In this document: one piece after another, positions 36,799 to 46,739 of the stretch
How positions within the stretch are numbered: position 1 is the first letter of the stretch
How the letters are laid out: every line of letters starts with the position of its first letter
Translations under genes and position numbers: made by a program
The notes under the pieces: model-generated
What the model was told of the DNA's origin: nothing
Databases searched by the model: none
Seen by the model: only the letters and a program-made list of their open reading frames with translations
From: an uncultured Flavobacteriaceae bacterium
GTDB taxonomy: Bacteria; Bacteroidota; Bacteroidia; Flavobacteriales; Flavobacteriaceae
Length of the DNA: 64,000 nt
Assembly: GCA_937923515.1 (NCBI GenBank)
Contig: CALDUF010000029.1
Location: forward strand, 1 to 64,000
Direction: 5' to 3'

Positions 36799-39700
36799 TT
36801 ATTTTCCTATGTTAATGTGGATGTATGTTCTTATTTCCCATTCTGATCCGTTAGGGAACCCTACAGGACTAATTGTTGGTTCTGTAGCAAATTCAGGCGT
36901 TTGGTTTGGTGCGTAACGAGGTGAATTTTGGTCTAAAGAACGCCACATCCCTCTAATACCTATTTGTGTGTTTGGTAAAATAAACCAATCTGGTTTTCCT
37001 AAGGTTGTAGATACATCTAGCATTAGCTGTAATGGAAATGTTAAGTTAAAATCACGATGATAATCAAAAGGGCCCCAATCGTTCACTTTAATATGAGACA
37101 TTAGCTTAAGCTTGTTGTACAACATTCTTATATCGCCACCAAAGCGTGTAATCGTTCTATCAGAATCACCATTTGCTTGTCCGTTTCCGTAGTAAAAATT
37201 ACCAATAATGCCTAAGTCTGGATTTAGCTTAGAAACTATACGTGTATGTGCTTCCCATAAATCTTGTGCTGGAGCAGATTCTCCAAAAGCAAAAAACTGA
37301 CGATTCGCTAAAAACCCAATATGCGCATCTTGCGTTGTTGGTAAATGCCTGTACACAAACCCTGCACTCATTGCAAATTTTGCGTCTTCGGCTCTATCAT
37401 TATCCCACTCGTACATCCACGATCCTGGAGTAGGGTCGTAAGTAAATAGTATTTCACCCGCTGTAGCTTCTCTATTGCCACCTCTTACGGCAAACGGATC
37501 GTCAATAACGTTTCTTAAACGCCCAGGTCCTGGAACACCATTTGGCATAGGATCTACCAAAGGTTTTTGATACATAAAATTAGGAGCAATTTGTAAATCT
37601 CCAGCTAATAGCGTTAATCCAGTTAAAAAATTAGTCATGTTTCCACTACCGGAATCTCTAAGTTTCCAGCCTGTAAAAGTTCTTGTTTGATCTGCGCCAC
37701 CATTGGCAACTAAGCCCATGTAAGACCCTTGTGCGTACCAATTAAATCGTCCTTTTTGATAGGTGATTTTGGCTTTAGCACCCCAATTATCCTTACTGTT
37801 TATTTTATCTACCAAAACAATATCGGTATTGTCATCATAGATTTGAAAAGAACTGCCGTTTAACGGATTTCCACCCCAAATACCTCCTAAAGTAAGACCG
37901 AAATTTCCAAAATCTCTTTCTAAAGCTAATGTTGCTCTTTCGGTTGGCCATGGCGGTATAACACCACTACGTAACTGATTTTGGTCTAGAACACGTCGCC
38001 CCGTGTTATCAAACTCCAAATCTGTATTAAGATCGCGATGGTAAATACCTGTAACATCCCATTTAAATATATTCTTAGAATATTTGAATAACATGGTTGG
38101 GTTTGCTCCCCACCATAATTGCGGCCCAAATGCAGCTTTTAAACCTTCTAAATCGCCTTTAGCATCGATTTCCATTCCTAAAATTTCACCGTTGTAGATG
38201 TCTAAATTAGGCCCATAATTAGCTTCTGGATATAGATTAAAAATATCACCTTCGTATGCCCAATGGTAATGCCCTGTTCTGTAGAATCCTCTAACATCTG
38301 CAGCTTTACCTTTCCATTCAAATTCAGCATTATAAACACGCACACGATTATTATCGGTAATAACCACTTCTTCGCCTTCGCCATTAAGTACCGTCATGCG
38401 GCGGCCTACGTTTTCATAAAAGATTTCGTTAATAGGATTTTCGGCTACATTGCCTAGAATATTGAAATTTACGTTAGCACTCATATTTGGTGCGGGGTTA
38501 GCACCTACACCTACAAAATAAGATTGCATGTGATCGAAACCAAGTTGGTTTGGAAACGTTTGCGTATCGTTAGGGTCTGCGTTATCAGGCGTTGTAATTA
38601 AACTGCCTCCCGTATTAAAGGTTGTAAATTCTGCTCTTAATTGGCTAAGGTGAATTTTCTCGTTACCACCTAAGGCCGCTTTATCACCTCTAGCTCTCAA
38701 CACAGCATCCATAAGGTTTACGTTTTTAAAATAATTGTTTAAAAACGCTGTATCCATACCATCGGCGTAAACATCTAAATTATGTACTTCTTTAAGCGCA
38801 TAATATGCTGCACGAGGGTATAGTGTATATAAACCTCTTGCATTTGTTGGCCCTTTTGCACAAACACCAAACCACTCTTCATTCATATTATTTTGACCTG
38901 GTTTATGATCTAAATAATAGCCACCATTTTCCCAAGATGCGTTATTATCGTGTACCTCTAAATTTTTAGTTTGACCAAACTTCCACCAGCCATCACTAAA
39001 CTGAAACGTAAAACCACCTATAGCGTTATCATTACCATCTAAACCTGCAACATTGCTATAAATATCTTTCCAGTTATTTACCATATAAAATGCTTGTGAT
39101 TTTTGGTCTTCTTGATTTTCAATAGCATTAAAAGCATCGGCACCAAACTCTGTAAATAATACAGGTTTATTAAGCTTTTCTTTTACGGTATCGAATAAAT
39201 CTGTAAAGTTTACCCCGCGGTATGCATTTACGCCGTAAATATCTACGTCTTTACACTCTTCGGCTATTATATCAATAAATAATACATCACCATTACAAAT
39301 AGCTACTGGGTGCGAACCATCAATAGCTTTCATTTGTGCAGCAGCATCATTCATTAACTTATACATTGGTCTACCTCGCTTTTCTCCAACTTCTCTTTTC
39401 TTATCTTCTTCATCGGGAAAGTCTTCAGTTTCTGCACCGGCCCAAAACAGGCCGTAATTATTTTCATTTCCTAATAAATAAAGTAATAGTCCTGGTGTGT
39501 TTTTATATTCTTTGGCTAGTGCGGTAGCTTCAGCCAATAATAACTCTTGTGTAGATTTTCCTCTGTAATCTGTTACAGCTACCCAAGCACCGTCTATGGT
39601 TAGTCCATACCTACCAAAAGAGTGATTAAGCATGGTGTAGATACCATAATTTTCATAGATGTATTGAATCCATTTTGGCTGAACACCAGTATACATTCTT

Positions 39701-39966
39701 ACCGCGTTTACGCCCATATTTTGGAGTAAACCCATTTCAGCATCTAGCGCAGCTCTGATAATATCATCAGACTGATTCCATAAACTGTATGAATAATTAG
39801 TACCAATAGGAAAATAATCCCAATTCATACCATTCACAATGAAATCTTCGCCATTAACGACTAATTTCATGCCCTCTTCGTTATTTACAACACTTACTTT
39901 TTGCTCTTGCGCATAAAAGGAGGTAGTGAATGAGAAAAAGAGTAATACTAAAACAATGTTCTTCAT
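36799..39966 (-). CDS. Glycosidase (GH2-like TIM barrel) fused to an outer-membrane beta-barrel
   Basis: A 1055-residue protein with signal peptide MKNIVLVLLFFSFTTSFYAQ. Residues about 25-420 form a clan GH-A barrel: YLLGNENNYG with acid/base Glu168 and LFTEFGADAFN with nucleophile Glu273, closest to the GH2 catalytic domain but without GH2 N-terminal sandwich domains. Residues about 430-1055 change to alternating aromatic beta-strands with polar turns (FNWYAQGSYMGLVANGG, MSHIKVNDWGPFDYHRDF) and end YIHINIGK, as in outer-membrane barrels. No lipobox. Similar proteins are usually labelled simply GH2. It follows a 120-bp gap with a strong RNA hairpin. Substrate and topology are inferred; GH5/GH158-like assignment is an alternative. 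Confidence 0.75.
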   Translation of the reverse strand: MKNIVLVLLFFSFTTSFYAQEQKVSVVNNEEGMKLVVNGEDFIVNGMNWDYFPIGTNYSYSLWNQSDDIIRAALDAEMGLLQNMGVNAVRMYTGVQPKWIQYIYENYGIYTMLNHSFGRYGLTIDGAWVAVTDYRGKSTQELLLAEATALAKEYKNTPGLLLYLLGNENNYGLFWAGAETEDFPDEEDKKREVGEKRGRPMYKLMNDAAAQMKAIDGSHPVAICNGDVLFIDIIAEECKDVDIYGVNAYRGVNFTDLFDTVKEKLNKPVLFTEFGADAFNAIENQEDQKSQAFYMVNNWKDIYSNVAGLDGNDNAIGGFTFQFSDGWWKFGQTKNLEVHDNNASWENGGYYLDHKPGQNNMNEEWFGVCAKGPTNARGLYTLYPRAAYYALKEVHNLDVYADGMDTAFLNNYFKNVNLMDAVLRARGDKAALGGNEKIHLSQLRAEFTTFNTGGSLITTPDNADPNDTQTFPNQLGFDHMQSYFVGVGANPAPNMSANVNFNILGNVAENPINEIFYENVGRRMTVLNGEGEEVVITDNNRVRVYNAEFEWKGKAADVRGFYRTGHYHWAYEGDIFNLYPEANYGPNLDIYNGEILGMEIDAKGDLEGLKAAFGPQLWWGANPTMLFKYSKNIFKWDVTGIYHRDLNTDLEFDNTGRRVLDQNQLRSGVIPPWPTERATLALERDFGNFGLTLGGIWGGNPLNGSSFQIYDDNTDIVLVDKINSKDNWGAKAKITYQKGRFNWYAQGSYMGLVANGGADQTRTFTGWKLRDSGSGNMTNFLTGLTLLAGDLQIAPNFMYQKPLVDPMPNGVPGPGRLRNVIDDPFAVRGGNREATAGEILFTYDPTPGSWMYEWDNDRAEDAKFAMSAGFVYRHLPTTQDAHIGFLANRQFFAFGESAPAQDLWEAHTRIVSKLNPDLGIIGNFYYGNGQANGDSDRTITRFGGDIRMLYNKLKLMSHIKVNDWGPFDYHRDFNLTFPLQLMLDVSTTLGKPDWFILPNTQIGIRGMWRSLDQNSPRYAPNQTPEFATEPTISPVGFPNGSEWEIRTYIHINIGK

Positions 39967-40015
39967 AATCTTGTATAGTTAAATTATTGCCGAATGACGA
40001 CTTAGATATTTAAGA

Positions 40016-40056
40016 TGTATTGCATAGCTTAGAATGTAGTTAAGCTACACAATACA
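40016..40056 (-). promoter_or_regulatory. Intercistronic RNA hairpin in the PUL operon
   Basis: Two 7-bp arms (TGTATTG/CAATACA and TAGCTTA/TAAGCTA) flank a CA/CA pair. In RNA from the minus strand that pair becomes two G-U wobbles, giving a continuous 16-bp stem with a 9-nt loop. No U-run follows. It lies between the SusE-like gene stop and the fusion gene start. Confidence 0.6.
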
Positions 40057-40086
40057 ATCTTTATGAAATCTTTAGATTTATGATTG

Positions 40087-41973
40087 TTATCTTACAAATT
40101 TGAATGACCAATAGCCACCGCCAGCTATTTCAATATCAATTTCCATAGTATCACCATTTAAAAGTACCATATAGGTAATTTCGTCTGGTGCATCGGCAGG
40201 GTTTGCTAATTCTGATCCGTTAATCACTTTAGCCAAACCTAAGAAAGCGCCTCTACCGTTTAAGGTTAGCGTACCAGCAGCTTCATTATAACTATAGGTT
40301 GCTGTTGCACTTCCATCGTGTGGGAATACAGGCGCACCACAAGACTCTGGATCTGATCCTTGCCATCCTTCTAACCATGTTGCACTTCCTAATACATTTT
40401 CAAAAGAGCCGTCTGCATTAAATACATACTCGTCATCAAATAAACAATCTCTATCTGTTACTGCTTCACTAGGGCTAGACCACCATGATACATCATTAAG
40501 TCCAGGACCCACACCTAAAGCACCAGCTTCTGGCGCTATTTTCCAACGACCAACTATTGGGTTTGCTGGTGGTACGTCTTTTACAAGTTTGAAAGACCAA
40601 TAGCCACCACCTGCAATTTCAATATCTATTTCCATAGTATTGCCATCAATAGTAGCCATATACGTTATAGCATCTGGAGCATCAGCAGGGTTTGCCAATT
40701 CTGCGCCATTTATCACTTTAGCTAATCCTAAGAATGCACCTCTACCGTTTAAAGTTACCGTGCCAGCAGCTTCATCATAACTATAGGTTGCTGTTGCACT
40801 TCCATCGTGTGGAAATACTGGTGAACCACAAGCTTCAGGGTCTGTTCCTTGCCATGCTTCTAACCATGTTGCGCTTCCTAAAGCGTTTTCAAAAGTACCA
40901 TCGGCATTAAATACGTATTCATCATCAAACAAACAATCTCTATCTGTTACTGCCTCGCTTGGGCTAGACCACCATGATACATCGTTAAGTCCTGGACCAA
41001 CTCCTAAAGCACCAGCTTCTGGCGCTAACTTCCAACGCCCAACAATTGCATTTGATACTACTTCTTTATTAAATTTAAAAGACCAATGGCCCCCTCCAGC
41101 AATTTCTATATCAACTTCCATAGTATTGCCTTCAATTGTAGCTATGTAAGTTACACTGTCTGGAGCATCAGCAGGATTTTCTAATTCTGCTCCGTTAATT
41201 ACTTTAGCTAAACCTAAAAACGCACCTCTACCAGTAAGTGTTACTGTACCGGCAACTTCATCAAAATTATAAGTTGCAGAACCGCTACCATCATGAGGGA
41301 AAACTGGTGCTCCACATTCTTCTGCAGCTGCACCTTGCCATGGTTCTATCCACGTTTGGTCTCCTAGTACATTTTGGAATGTACCATCTGCTCTAAAAAT
41401 ATAAGCATCGTCAAACAAACATGCTCTTGTAGCTACATCTGCTTCGCTATTTGACCACCATGATACATCATTAAGCGCTGGACCAACGCCTAAAGCACCA
41501 GCCTCTGGCGCTAATCGCCATGTACCAACAATTGGAGAATCCATTCCACCAACGTTACCAGGATTATTTACCACAGGACTAAATACTACAGTGTGTTCTT
41601 TTGAAATTACAACATCCTCTCTTCCTGCTAAAGATGCTGTTACCGTAATTACATATGTTGCTGTTTCTTCTGGGTATTCGTAAGTAACCATAGGACCGCT
41701 TGTCATTTGAATAACGTCAGTTGGATCTCCATTTCCATCGGGTAAATCTACACCGTTTGGATCTCCAAAATTTACAGTATATACGATACGGCCATCGCCA
41801 GGTACTGTTGTAGGAACAATTCCTGTTCTTGTACCTTCCGCGTTTAGTTCTGCAATATTAAAATCTAGTCCTGCAATAATGTTTAATTGGTCATCTTCTT
41901 CACAAGACAGTGTTATGCCCAATAGTAGCAATACTGCTAAAATTTTGTAAGCTTCTCTTTTTAATACATTCAT
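40087..41973 (-). CDS. SusE-like surface lipoprotein with three tandem identical-fold repeats
   Basis: A 628-residue lipoprotein (LLGITLSCEEDDQ, Cys24). After a PKD-like Ig domain (about 35-132) come three copies of one roughly 155-residue module at 148-302, 310-463 and 473-626. Each opens IVGxWxxAPEAGALGVGP, contains FPHDGS and GRGAFLGLAKVINGxEL, and closes DIEIAGGGxWSFK. The module has two conserved Cys and many Trp, consistent with sugar stacking. No catalytic motif seen. Position right after SusD is that of SusE/SusF-type surface glycan-binding proteins. Triplication may increase avidity for long glucans. Confidence 0.82.
   Translation of the reverse strand: MNVLKREAYKILAVLLLLGITLSCEEDDQLNIIAGLDFNIAELNAEGTRTGIVPTTVPGDGRIVYTVNFGDPNGVDLPDGNGDPTDVIQMTSGPMVTYEYPEETATYVITVTASLAGREDVVISKEHTVVFSPVVNNPGNVGGMDSPIVGTWRLAPEAGALGVGPALNDVSWWSNSEADVATRACLFDDAYIFRADGTFQNVLGDQTWIEPWQGAAAEECGAPVFPHDGSGSATYNFDEVAGTVTLTGRGAFLGLAKVINGAELENPADAPDSVTYIATIEGNTMEVDIEIAGGGHWSFKFNKEVVSNAIVGRWKLAPEAGALGVGPGLNDVSWWSSPSEAVTDRDCLFDDEYVFNADGTFENALGSATWLEAWQGTDPEACGSPVFPHDGSATATYSYDEAAGTVTLNGRGAFLGLAKVINGAELANPADAPDAITYMATIDGNTMEIDIEIAGGGYWSFKLVKDVPPANPIVGRWKIAPEAGALGVGPGLNDVSWWSSPSEAVTDRDCLFDDEYVFNADGSFENVLGSATWLEGWQGSDPESCGAPVFPHDGSATATYSYNEAAGTLTLNGRGAFLGLAKVINGSELANPADAPDEITYMVLLNGDTMEIDIEIAGGGYWSFKFVR
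40090..41532 (-). repeat. Triplicated 0.46-kb coding repeat inside the SusE-like gene
   Basis: Three direct repeats, about 41532-41068, 41046-40585 and 40557-40096, encode the three modules. Repeats 2 and 3 are closest to each other at DNA level, so the last duplication is recent. The array could expand or contract by recombination. Confidence 0.85.
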
Positions 41974-42008
41974 CTCTTTAATTTTTTATTTTATGTTTTA
42001 GTTTAGTT

Positions 42009-43565
42009 TTAGTATCCTGGGTTTTGCCCCCAAGTATCTTCTGCAAGCGCCAACCTAAGTTCTATTTGAGGAATAGGGAACACTTCGTTTTTATTTTCAG
42101 TATAATTTACTGGCTCAAAATCCATTGGTTTATTAGCGTTGTAGGCATCAAAAGCAGCTTTAGCTCTTCCTGTTCGAACTAAATCGAAAAAACGATGGCC
42201 TTCTCCTGCTAATTCTTTTCTACGCTCTTGATAAATAACATCAAGTAATGCACCTTCTGAAGCTACATAATCTCTACTATTATCACCAAAGGCTCTTGCT
42301 CTTACAGCATTAAGATAGGTTTCTGCATTGGCACCTCCTGTTTGAGCTTCGGCTTCGGCAGCCATTAATAATACATCGGCATACCGTATGGCTCTATAGT
42401 TATTTTTATGCACTAATTCTGCTGTATTTGCATTGCCTGCTTTATCAGCTTTTCGTGGCATATACTTATGATTGTAAAACCCAGTATCTTCTCTAGGTGC
42501 TGAATAATTTCCGCCAGAATCTCTTAATGCTCTTAAATCGAAAATAGTAACATCTCTTCGTGCATCGTTCTCATCGTATAAATCATATAACATTTGAGAC
42601 GGTAATAAAAAGCCCCAACCCGAAGCATACACTGGATCATCGAATGGAGAACGTGGCCCATTAAATTGTACAAAGTAAGAACCCTCGCTACAATGTATGC
42701 AACCCCAACCGGCGCCTTCAACATTTGTGTATTGAATTTCGAATACGGATTCTGATCCGTTTTCTCCAGCAGTAGTAAACATATTTACATAGTTTTCTCC
42801 AGTAGTTAAATCGTATTGATTACTTGCGATTACTTGATTTAAAACCGTAGCAGCATCTCCAAATTCGCCATCATATAAATACGCTTTACCCAATAATGCT
42901 TGTGCAGCACCTTTGGTAATTTCATAAGGCTGATCTTGTGTTACTGGTAAATTGGGTATGGCTTCTTTTAAATCTTCTTGAATCAAATCATAAGCAACGG
43001 CAATACTAGATACTCGTTGCATGCTTAGTTCGTCTCCTGCTAAAACTTGGGCATCTTCAATTCTAGGAACACCATTTCGCTCAGCTACTTTTAATGGAAT
43101 ATTTCCAAAAAACTTTACCAATTCAAACGTATAAAAAGCCCTTAGAAAATAGCCTTGTGCTAAAATTTCGTCTTTTCCAGCAAAATCCAATTTATCTTTA
43201 TTTTCTAGTAAGTAATTTACGCGATTCATACCCGCATACATTAATTGCCAAATGCTTCTTAATTGCTCTTGGTCTGCTGGTGTTTGAATCATGTAGTTTA
43301 CATTTTGTACAACTGGCTGATCGAAATTAAAAGCATCACCTCCTGATCCATAGTCGTCAGAGGCTGATACTGCTATCAGGTTATTCCAAAACGTACCTTG
43401 TAATAAATCGTATGCGCCAATTAACGCCGCTTCATATTCTTCTTCAGAATTAAAGAAGTTATCGGCATTAGGGCCTATAGGCTCAACTTCGGTAAACTCA
43501 TCACAAGCGGCCAAAGTAATCAGTACTGTTAGCAGTACGTACTTTAATTTTTTTATCTTTTTCAT
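42009..43565 (-). CDS. SusD/RagB-family outer-membrane glycan-binding lipoprotein
   Basis: A 518-residue protein with signal YVLLTVLITLAACDEF (Cys21). It has an N-terminal SusD-like TPR region (NFFNSEEEYEAALIGAYDLL; YAGMNRVNYLL) and the C-terminal RagB/SusD domain (YRAIRYADVLLMAAEAEAQTGG; ERRKELAGEGHRFFDLVRTG). SusD sits as a lid on SusC and delivers oligosaccharides. Length and motif order are normal. It is 3 bp downstream of susC. In this locus the ligand is probably beta-1,3-glucan. Confidence 0.96.
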   Translation of the reverse strand: MKKIKKLKYVLLTVLITLAACDEFTEVEPIGPNADNFFNSEEEYEAALIGAYDLLQGTFWNNLIAVSASDDYGSGGDAFNFDQPVVQNVNYMIQTPADQEQLRSIWQLMYAGMNRVNYLLENKDKLDFAGKDEILAQGYFLRAFYTFELVKFFGNIPLKVAERNGVPRIEDAQVLAGDELSMQRVSSIAVAYDLIQEDLKEAIPNLPVTQDQPYEITKGAAQALLGKAYLYDGEFGDAATVLNQVIASNQYDLTTGENYVNMFTTAGENGSESVFEIQYTNVEGAGWGCIHCSEGSYFVQFNGPRSPFDDPVYASGWGFLLPSQMLYDLYDENDARRDVTIFDLRALRDSGGNYSAPREDTGFYNHKYMPRKADKAGNANTAELVHKNNYRAIRYADVLLMAAEAEAQTGGANAETYLNAVRARAFGDNSRDYVASEGALLDVIYQERRKELAGEGHRFFDLVRTGRAKAAFDAYNANKPMDFEPVNYTENKNEVFPIPQIELRLALAEDTWGQNPGY

Positions 43566-43568
43566 TGC

Positions 43569-46500
43569 TTAAAAATTTAAATTAACACCTAATAAGTATG
43601 TGGCTGCAACAGGATAAAATCCTTTATCGATACCTCCGCCAATAGGCGCGCCGTTTGTTGCTGACGGATCGTAGCCATTATAATCTGTAAGGGTAAATAC
43701 ATTGTTACCCGTTACGTAAATTCTAAGTTTATCAATACCTGTTTCTTTTAGTGCATTTGGATTTACAGTATATCCTAACTGAATGTTTTGTAATCGTAAA
43801 AATGATGCATCTTCTACGACAAAATCTGAAAACAGGTCTGTATTTATATTTGCTCCTGCTACTGCTCTTGGCACGAAATTGCTAGTACCACTACCTTGCC
43901 AACGCTCTAACACATAAGTGCCTCTATTTGCAAATAAATCTTTACGTTCATAATCTCTTACCATATCATTACCAACAGATGCAAATGCGTTTGCACTAAA
44001 ATCGATGTTTTTATAAGCGAACCCTATATTAAAACCAAAGGTAAAATCTGGAATGGCATCGCCAATATTAGTTCTATCATCGTCTGTAATTTGTCCATCG
44101 CCATTGGTATCTACAAATCTTAAGTCGCCTGGAGCAATATCACCCACAGTGCTGTATATACCAGTTGGAGACGCAGCGTTTAAAACATCTATTTCTTGTT
44201 GTGTTTGGTAAAGGCCATTTGTTTGGTAGCCATGAAAATACCCTAGTGGTAAACCCACTACCATTCTTGAAATATCATTTTGACTGATACCTACCCCAAA
44301 TTCACCACCTGGTGGTACGTCTCTGCCATTTAATGAGGTTACTTCGTTTTCAAGATAGGTCATATTAAAGCTCATATTGAATTCGAAATCGTCTGAAAAA
44401 TTATCATTATACGCTATTAAAAATTCAACACCTTTATTTTCGACTGTTCCCGCATTAATAAAAGGAGAGGCTGCTCCTGGTGCACCTACACCTAATACAC
44501 CAGGTGCTTGGGGTTGTATTAAAAGGTCTTTGGTTTGTTTTCTAAATACATCGGCAGTTATGTTAAGTTTATTATTAAACAACCTTGCATCTATACCAAT
44601 GTTACCTGTTTCTTGTTCTTCCCATTTCAGGTTTGGATTTCCAATTGTACCAGCACCAACACCATTTAATAAATCGTCTTCAATTGTTGTATTTCCTGAA
44701 TCTATAGTTGCTTCACCGTTTAGTCTTGTAAGAAATGCAAAGTCACTTATTCTATCATTACCAATAATACCATAACTCGCTCTAAATTTGAGGGAATTAA
44801 CCCATCCTCCTGTATTAAAGAAATCTTCCTCAGAAATATTCCATCCTATGGAACCAGAAGGGAAATAACCAACATTATTATTATTTAATGTTGAAAATCT
44901 AGAAGAGACATCTCTACGAATTACACCAGATAGTAAGTACTTATCTTTATAGTTATATTGTAATCTGGCAAACGTGGAAGATAAACGAGAATCAAACTGA
45001 TCGCCTCCTAACGCTTTTGAGGCATCATTAATTCTATCAGAAAGCACGCCTTCAACTCTATCTCCTAGCCATCCATCAACAAATGCATCTGAAACTGAGT
45101 TACTCCCATTGCGTAACTGTTGACCGCTTTCACCATAAAATTGACCTCTAGTTCTAAATGTAGACATACCTAATAATGCAGTAATATTATGTACTTCATT
45201 AAATGTATTGGTGTAATTAATAAAATTATCCCAAGTGTAGTCTGTAAACAAATCACTAAAATCTTGAACTTCATTTATAGCTCTGTTGTTTGATTTTCCA
45301 TTACCAAAATCTACTACGGGAAAAAACACATCGTTTAAAACATTGGCGTAATTAATTTGAAATTTAGAGCTCACTGTAAAGTGTTCTAAAAATGTATAAT
45401 CTAAGCCTAATGTTCCACTATATCTATCAATTCTCGTCATATTATGCGTGTTGGCAATTTGCGCCAAAGGATTAATAATTTCAATCTGAGAAATATCATT
45501 AGCTAAAGAAAAATCGCCGTTTTCATCTCGCAATGGTAAATTAGGGTTTATATTCACCGCACTATATAACACAGAACCAATACTACCTTCAGGTAAATTT
45601 TGTTTTGTTGAATTTGTTAATAAGGCGGTTGCCGATAATTTCAAGTTATCCAAAATATCATATTGATAGCCCAAACGTGCTGTAAACCTCTCAAAATTAT
45701 TTTTACTTGCACCAACAATACCATCTTGGTCTAAATAAGACATCCCAAATGTGTAGGCTGATTTTTTTGTACCACCACTTCCGCTAAAGTTTACATTTGA
45801 AATTGCTGCTGTTTGAAACACTTCATCCTGCCAATCGGTACCTTCTTGAGGAAATACGAAAAAACGTGTTTCGTCAGCCGCATCATTTACATAAATACCG
45901 AAGTTTAACGGATCTAATAAATCTATTTTTTTACTCGTAGTTTGAAAACCTGTGTAAGCATCGACTTGAAACTTTAATTCAGAATTTTTTCTGCCTGTTT
46001 TAGTAGTAATCAAAATAACACCGTTGGCACCACGAACACCATAAATACCTGCTGTAGCATCCTTTAGTACGTTTATACTTTTGATATCATTTGGATTAAT
46101 TACAGAAAGGTCTACAATAACATTGCCATCTACAAGAATTAAAGGGCTGTTGTCGCCATTAGTAGTTATACCACGAATTCTAATATTAGCGCCTGCACCA
46201 GGAGAACCTGATGTTGATGTTACGTTAACACCCGCAATTTGCCCTTGTAATGCCTGCTCTACGCGTTGCGGATTTAGTTTTTCAATAGCTTCAGAAGTTA
46301 CTACAGAAACAGCACCTGTTACTTCTTTTTTTCTTTGAACACCATACCCCACAACAACAACCTCATCAAGTGTTGCCAAATCTTCCTCTAATTGAACAGA
46401 AATTGCGTTGGCATTGGTTACCACAACATCTTTAGTAATATACCCTATAAAACTAAACGTTAGCGTTGTGCCTAATTTAATATCTGTTAACGAAAAATTG

Positions 46501-46667
46501 CCATCAAAATCTGTAACAGTACCTTTTGATGTGTTTTTCACAATAACATTAACACCTGGAATAGGTAAGCCTGAATTGTCCAGTACAGTGCCCTTAATAT
46601 CTAAATTTTGTGCGCCAATGTAGCCGACAAAAAAAAGCATTAACCATTTAATTAATGTGTGTCTCAT
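43569..46667 (-). CDS. SusC/RagA-family TonB-dependent oligosaccharide transporter
   Basis: A 1032-residue outer-membrane receptor. It has a signal peptide (WLMLFFVGYIGAQ), a CarboxypepD_reg-like domain (GTVLDNSGLPIPGVNVIVKN, about 22-105), a TonB box/plug region (DEVVVVGYGVQRKKEVTGAV, about 110-230) and a 22-strand barrel ending YLLGVNLNF. The signature VRGANGVILITTKTG marks the SusC subfamily. It pairs with the adjacent SusD to import oligosaccharides using TonB energy. It heads the PUL operon; the 235 bp upstream carry the shared 17-mer and phased direct repeat. Confidence 0.96.
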   Translation of the reverse strand: MRHTLIKWLMLFFVGYIGAQNLDIKGTVLDNSGLPIPGVNVIVKNTSKGTVTDFDGNFSLTDIKLGTTLTFSFIGYITKDVVVTNANAISVQLEEDLATLDEVVVVGYGVQRKKEVTGAVSVVTSEAIEKLNPQRVEQALQGQIAGVNVTSTSGSPGAGANIRIRGITTNGDNSPLILVDGNVIVDLSVINPNDIKSINVLKDATAGIYGVRGANGVILITTKTGRKNSELKFQVDAYTGFQTTSKKIDLLDPLNFGIYVNDAADETRFFVFPQEGTDWQDEVFQTAAISNVNFSGSGGTKKSAYTFGMSYLDQDGIVGASKNNFERFTARLGYQYDILDNLKLSATALLTNSTKQNLPEGSIGSVLYSAVNINPNLPLRDENGDFSLANDISQIEIINPLAQIANTHNMTRIDRYSGTLGLDYTFLEHFTVSSKFQINYANVLNDVFFPVVDFGNGKSNNRAINEVQDFSDLFTDYTWDNFINYTNTFNEVHNITALLGMSTFRTRGQFYGESGQQLRNGSNSVSDAFVDGWLGDRVEGVLSDRINDASKALGGDQFDSRLSSTFARLQYNYKDKYLLSGVIRRDVSSRFSTLNNNNVGYFPSGSIGWNISEEDFFNTGGWVNSLKFRASYGIIGNDRISDFAFLTRLNGEATIDSGNTTIEDDLLNGVGAGTIGNPNLKWEEQETGNIGIDARLFNNKLNITADVFRKQTKDLLIQPQAPGVLGVGAPGAASPFINAGTVENKGVEFLIAYNDNFSDDFEFNMSFNMTYLENEVTSLNGRDVPPGGEFGVGISQNDISRMVVGLPLGYFHGYQTNGLYQTQQEIDVLNAASPTGIYSTVGDIAPGDLRFVDTNGDGQITDDDRTNIGDAIPDFTFGFNIGFAYKNIDFSANAFASVGNDMVRDYERKDLFANRGTYVLERWQGSGTSNFVPRAVAGANINTDLFSDFVVEDASFLRLQNIQLGYTVNPNALKETGIDKLRIYVTGNNVFTLTDYNGYDPSATNGAPIGGGIDKGFYPVAATYLLGVNLNF

Positions 46668-46739
46668 ATTTTAGTTAGTTTAGAGTTTTAGTCTTTATAA
46701 AACTACTGGAATTGTTTTAGGAATTCTCATTTTTTGCCT

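Noticed and set aside
40090-41532. Tandem repeats considered as a CRISPR array or mobile element
   Set aside because: The repeat unit is coding, about 0.46 kb long, in frame, and has no spacer pattern or transposase.
44377-44775. 132-aa plus-strand ORF within susC
   Set aside because: Fully antisense to a well-supported SusC gene, with composition typical of a shadow frame.
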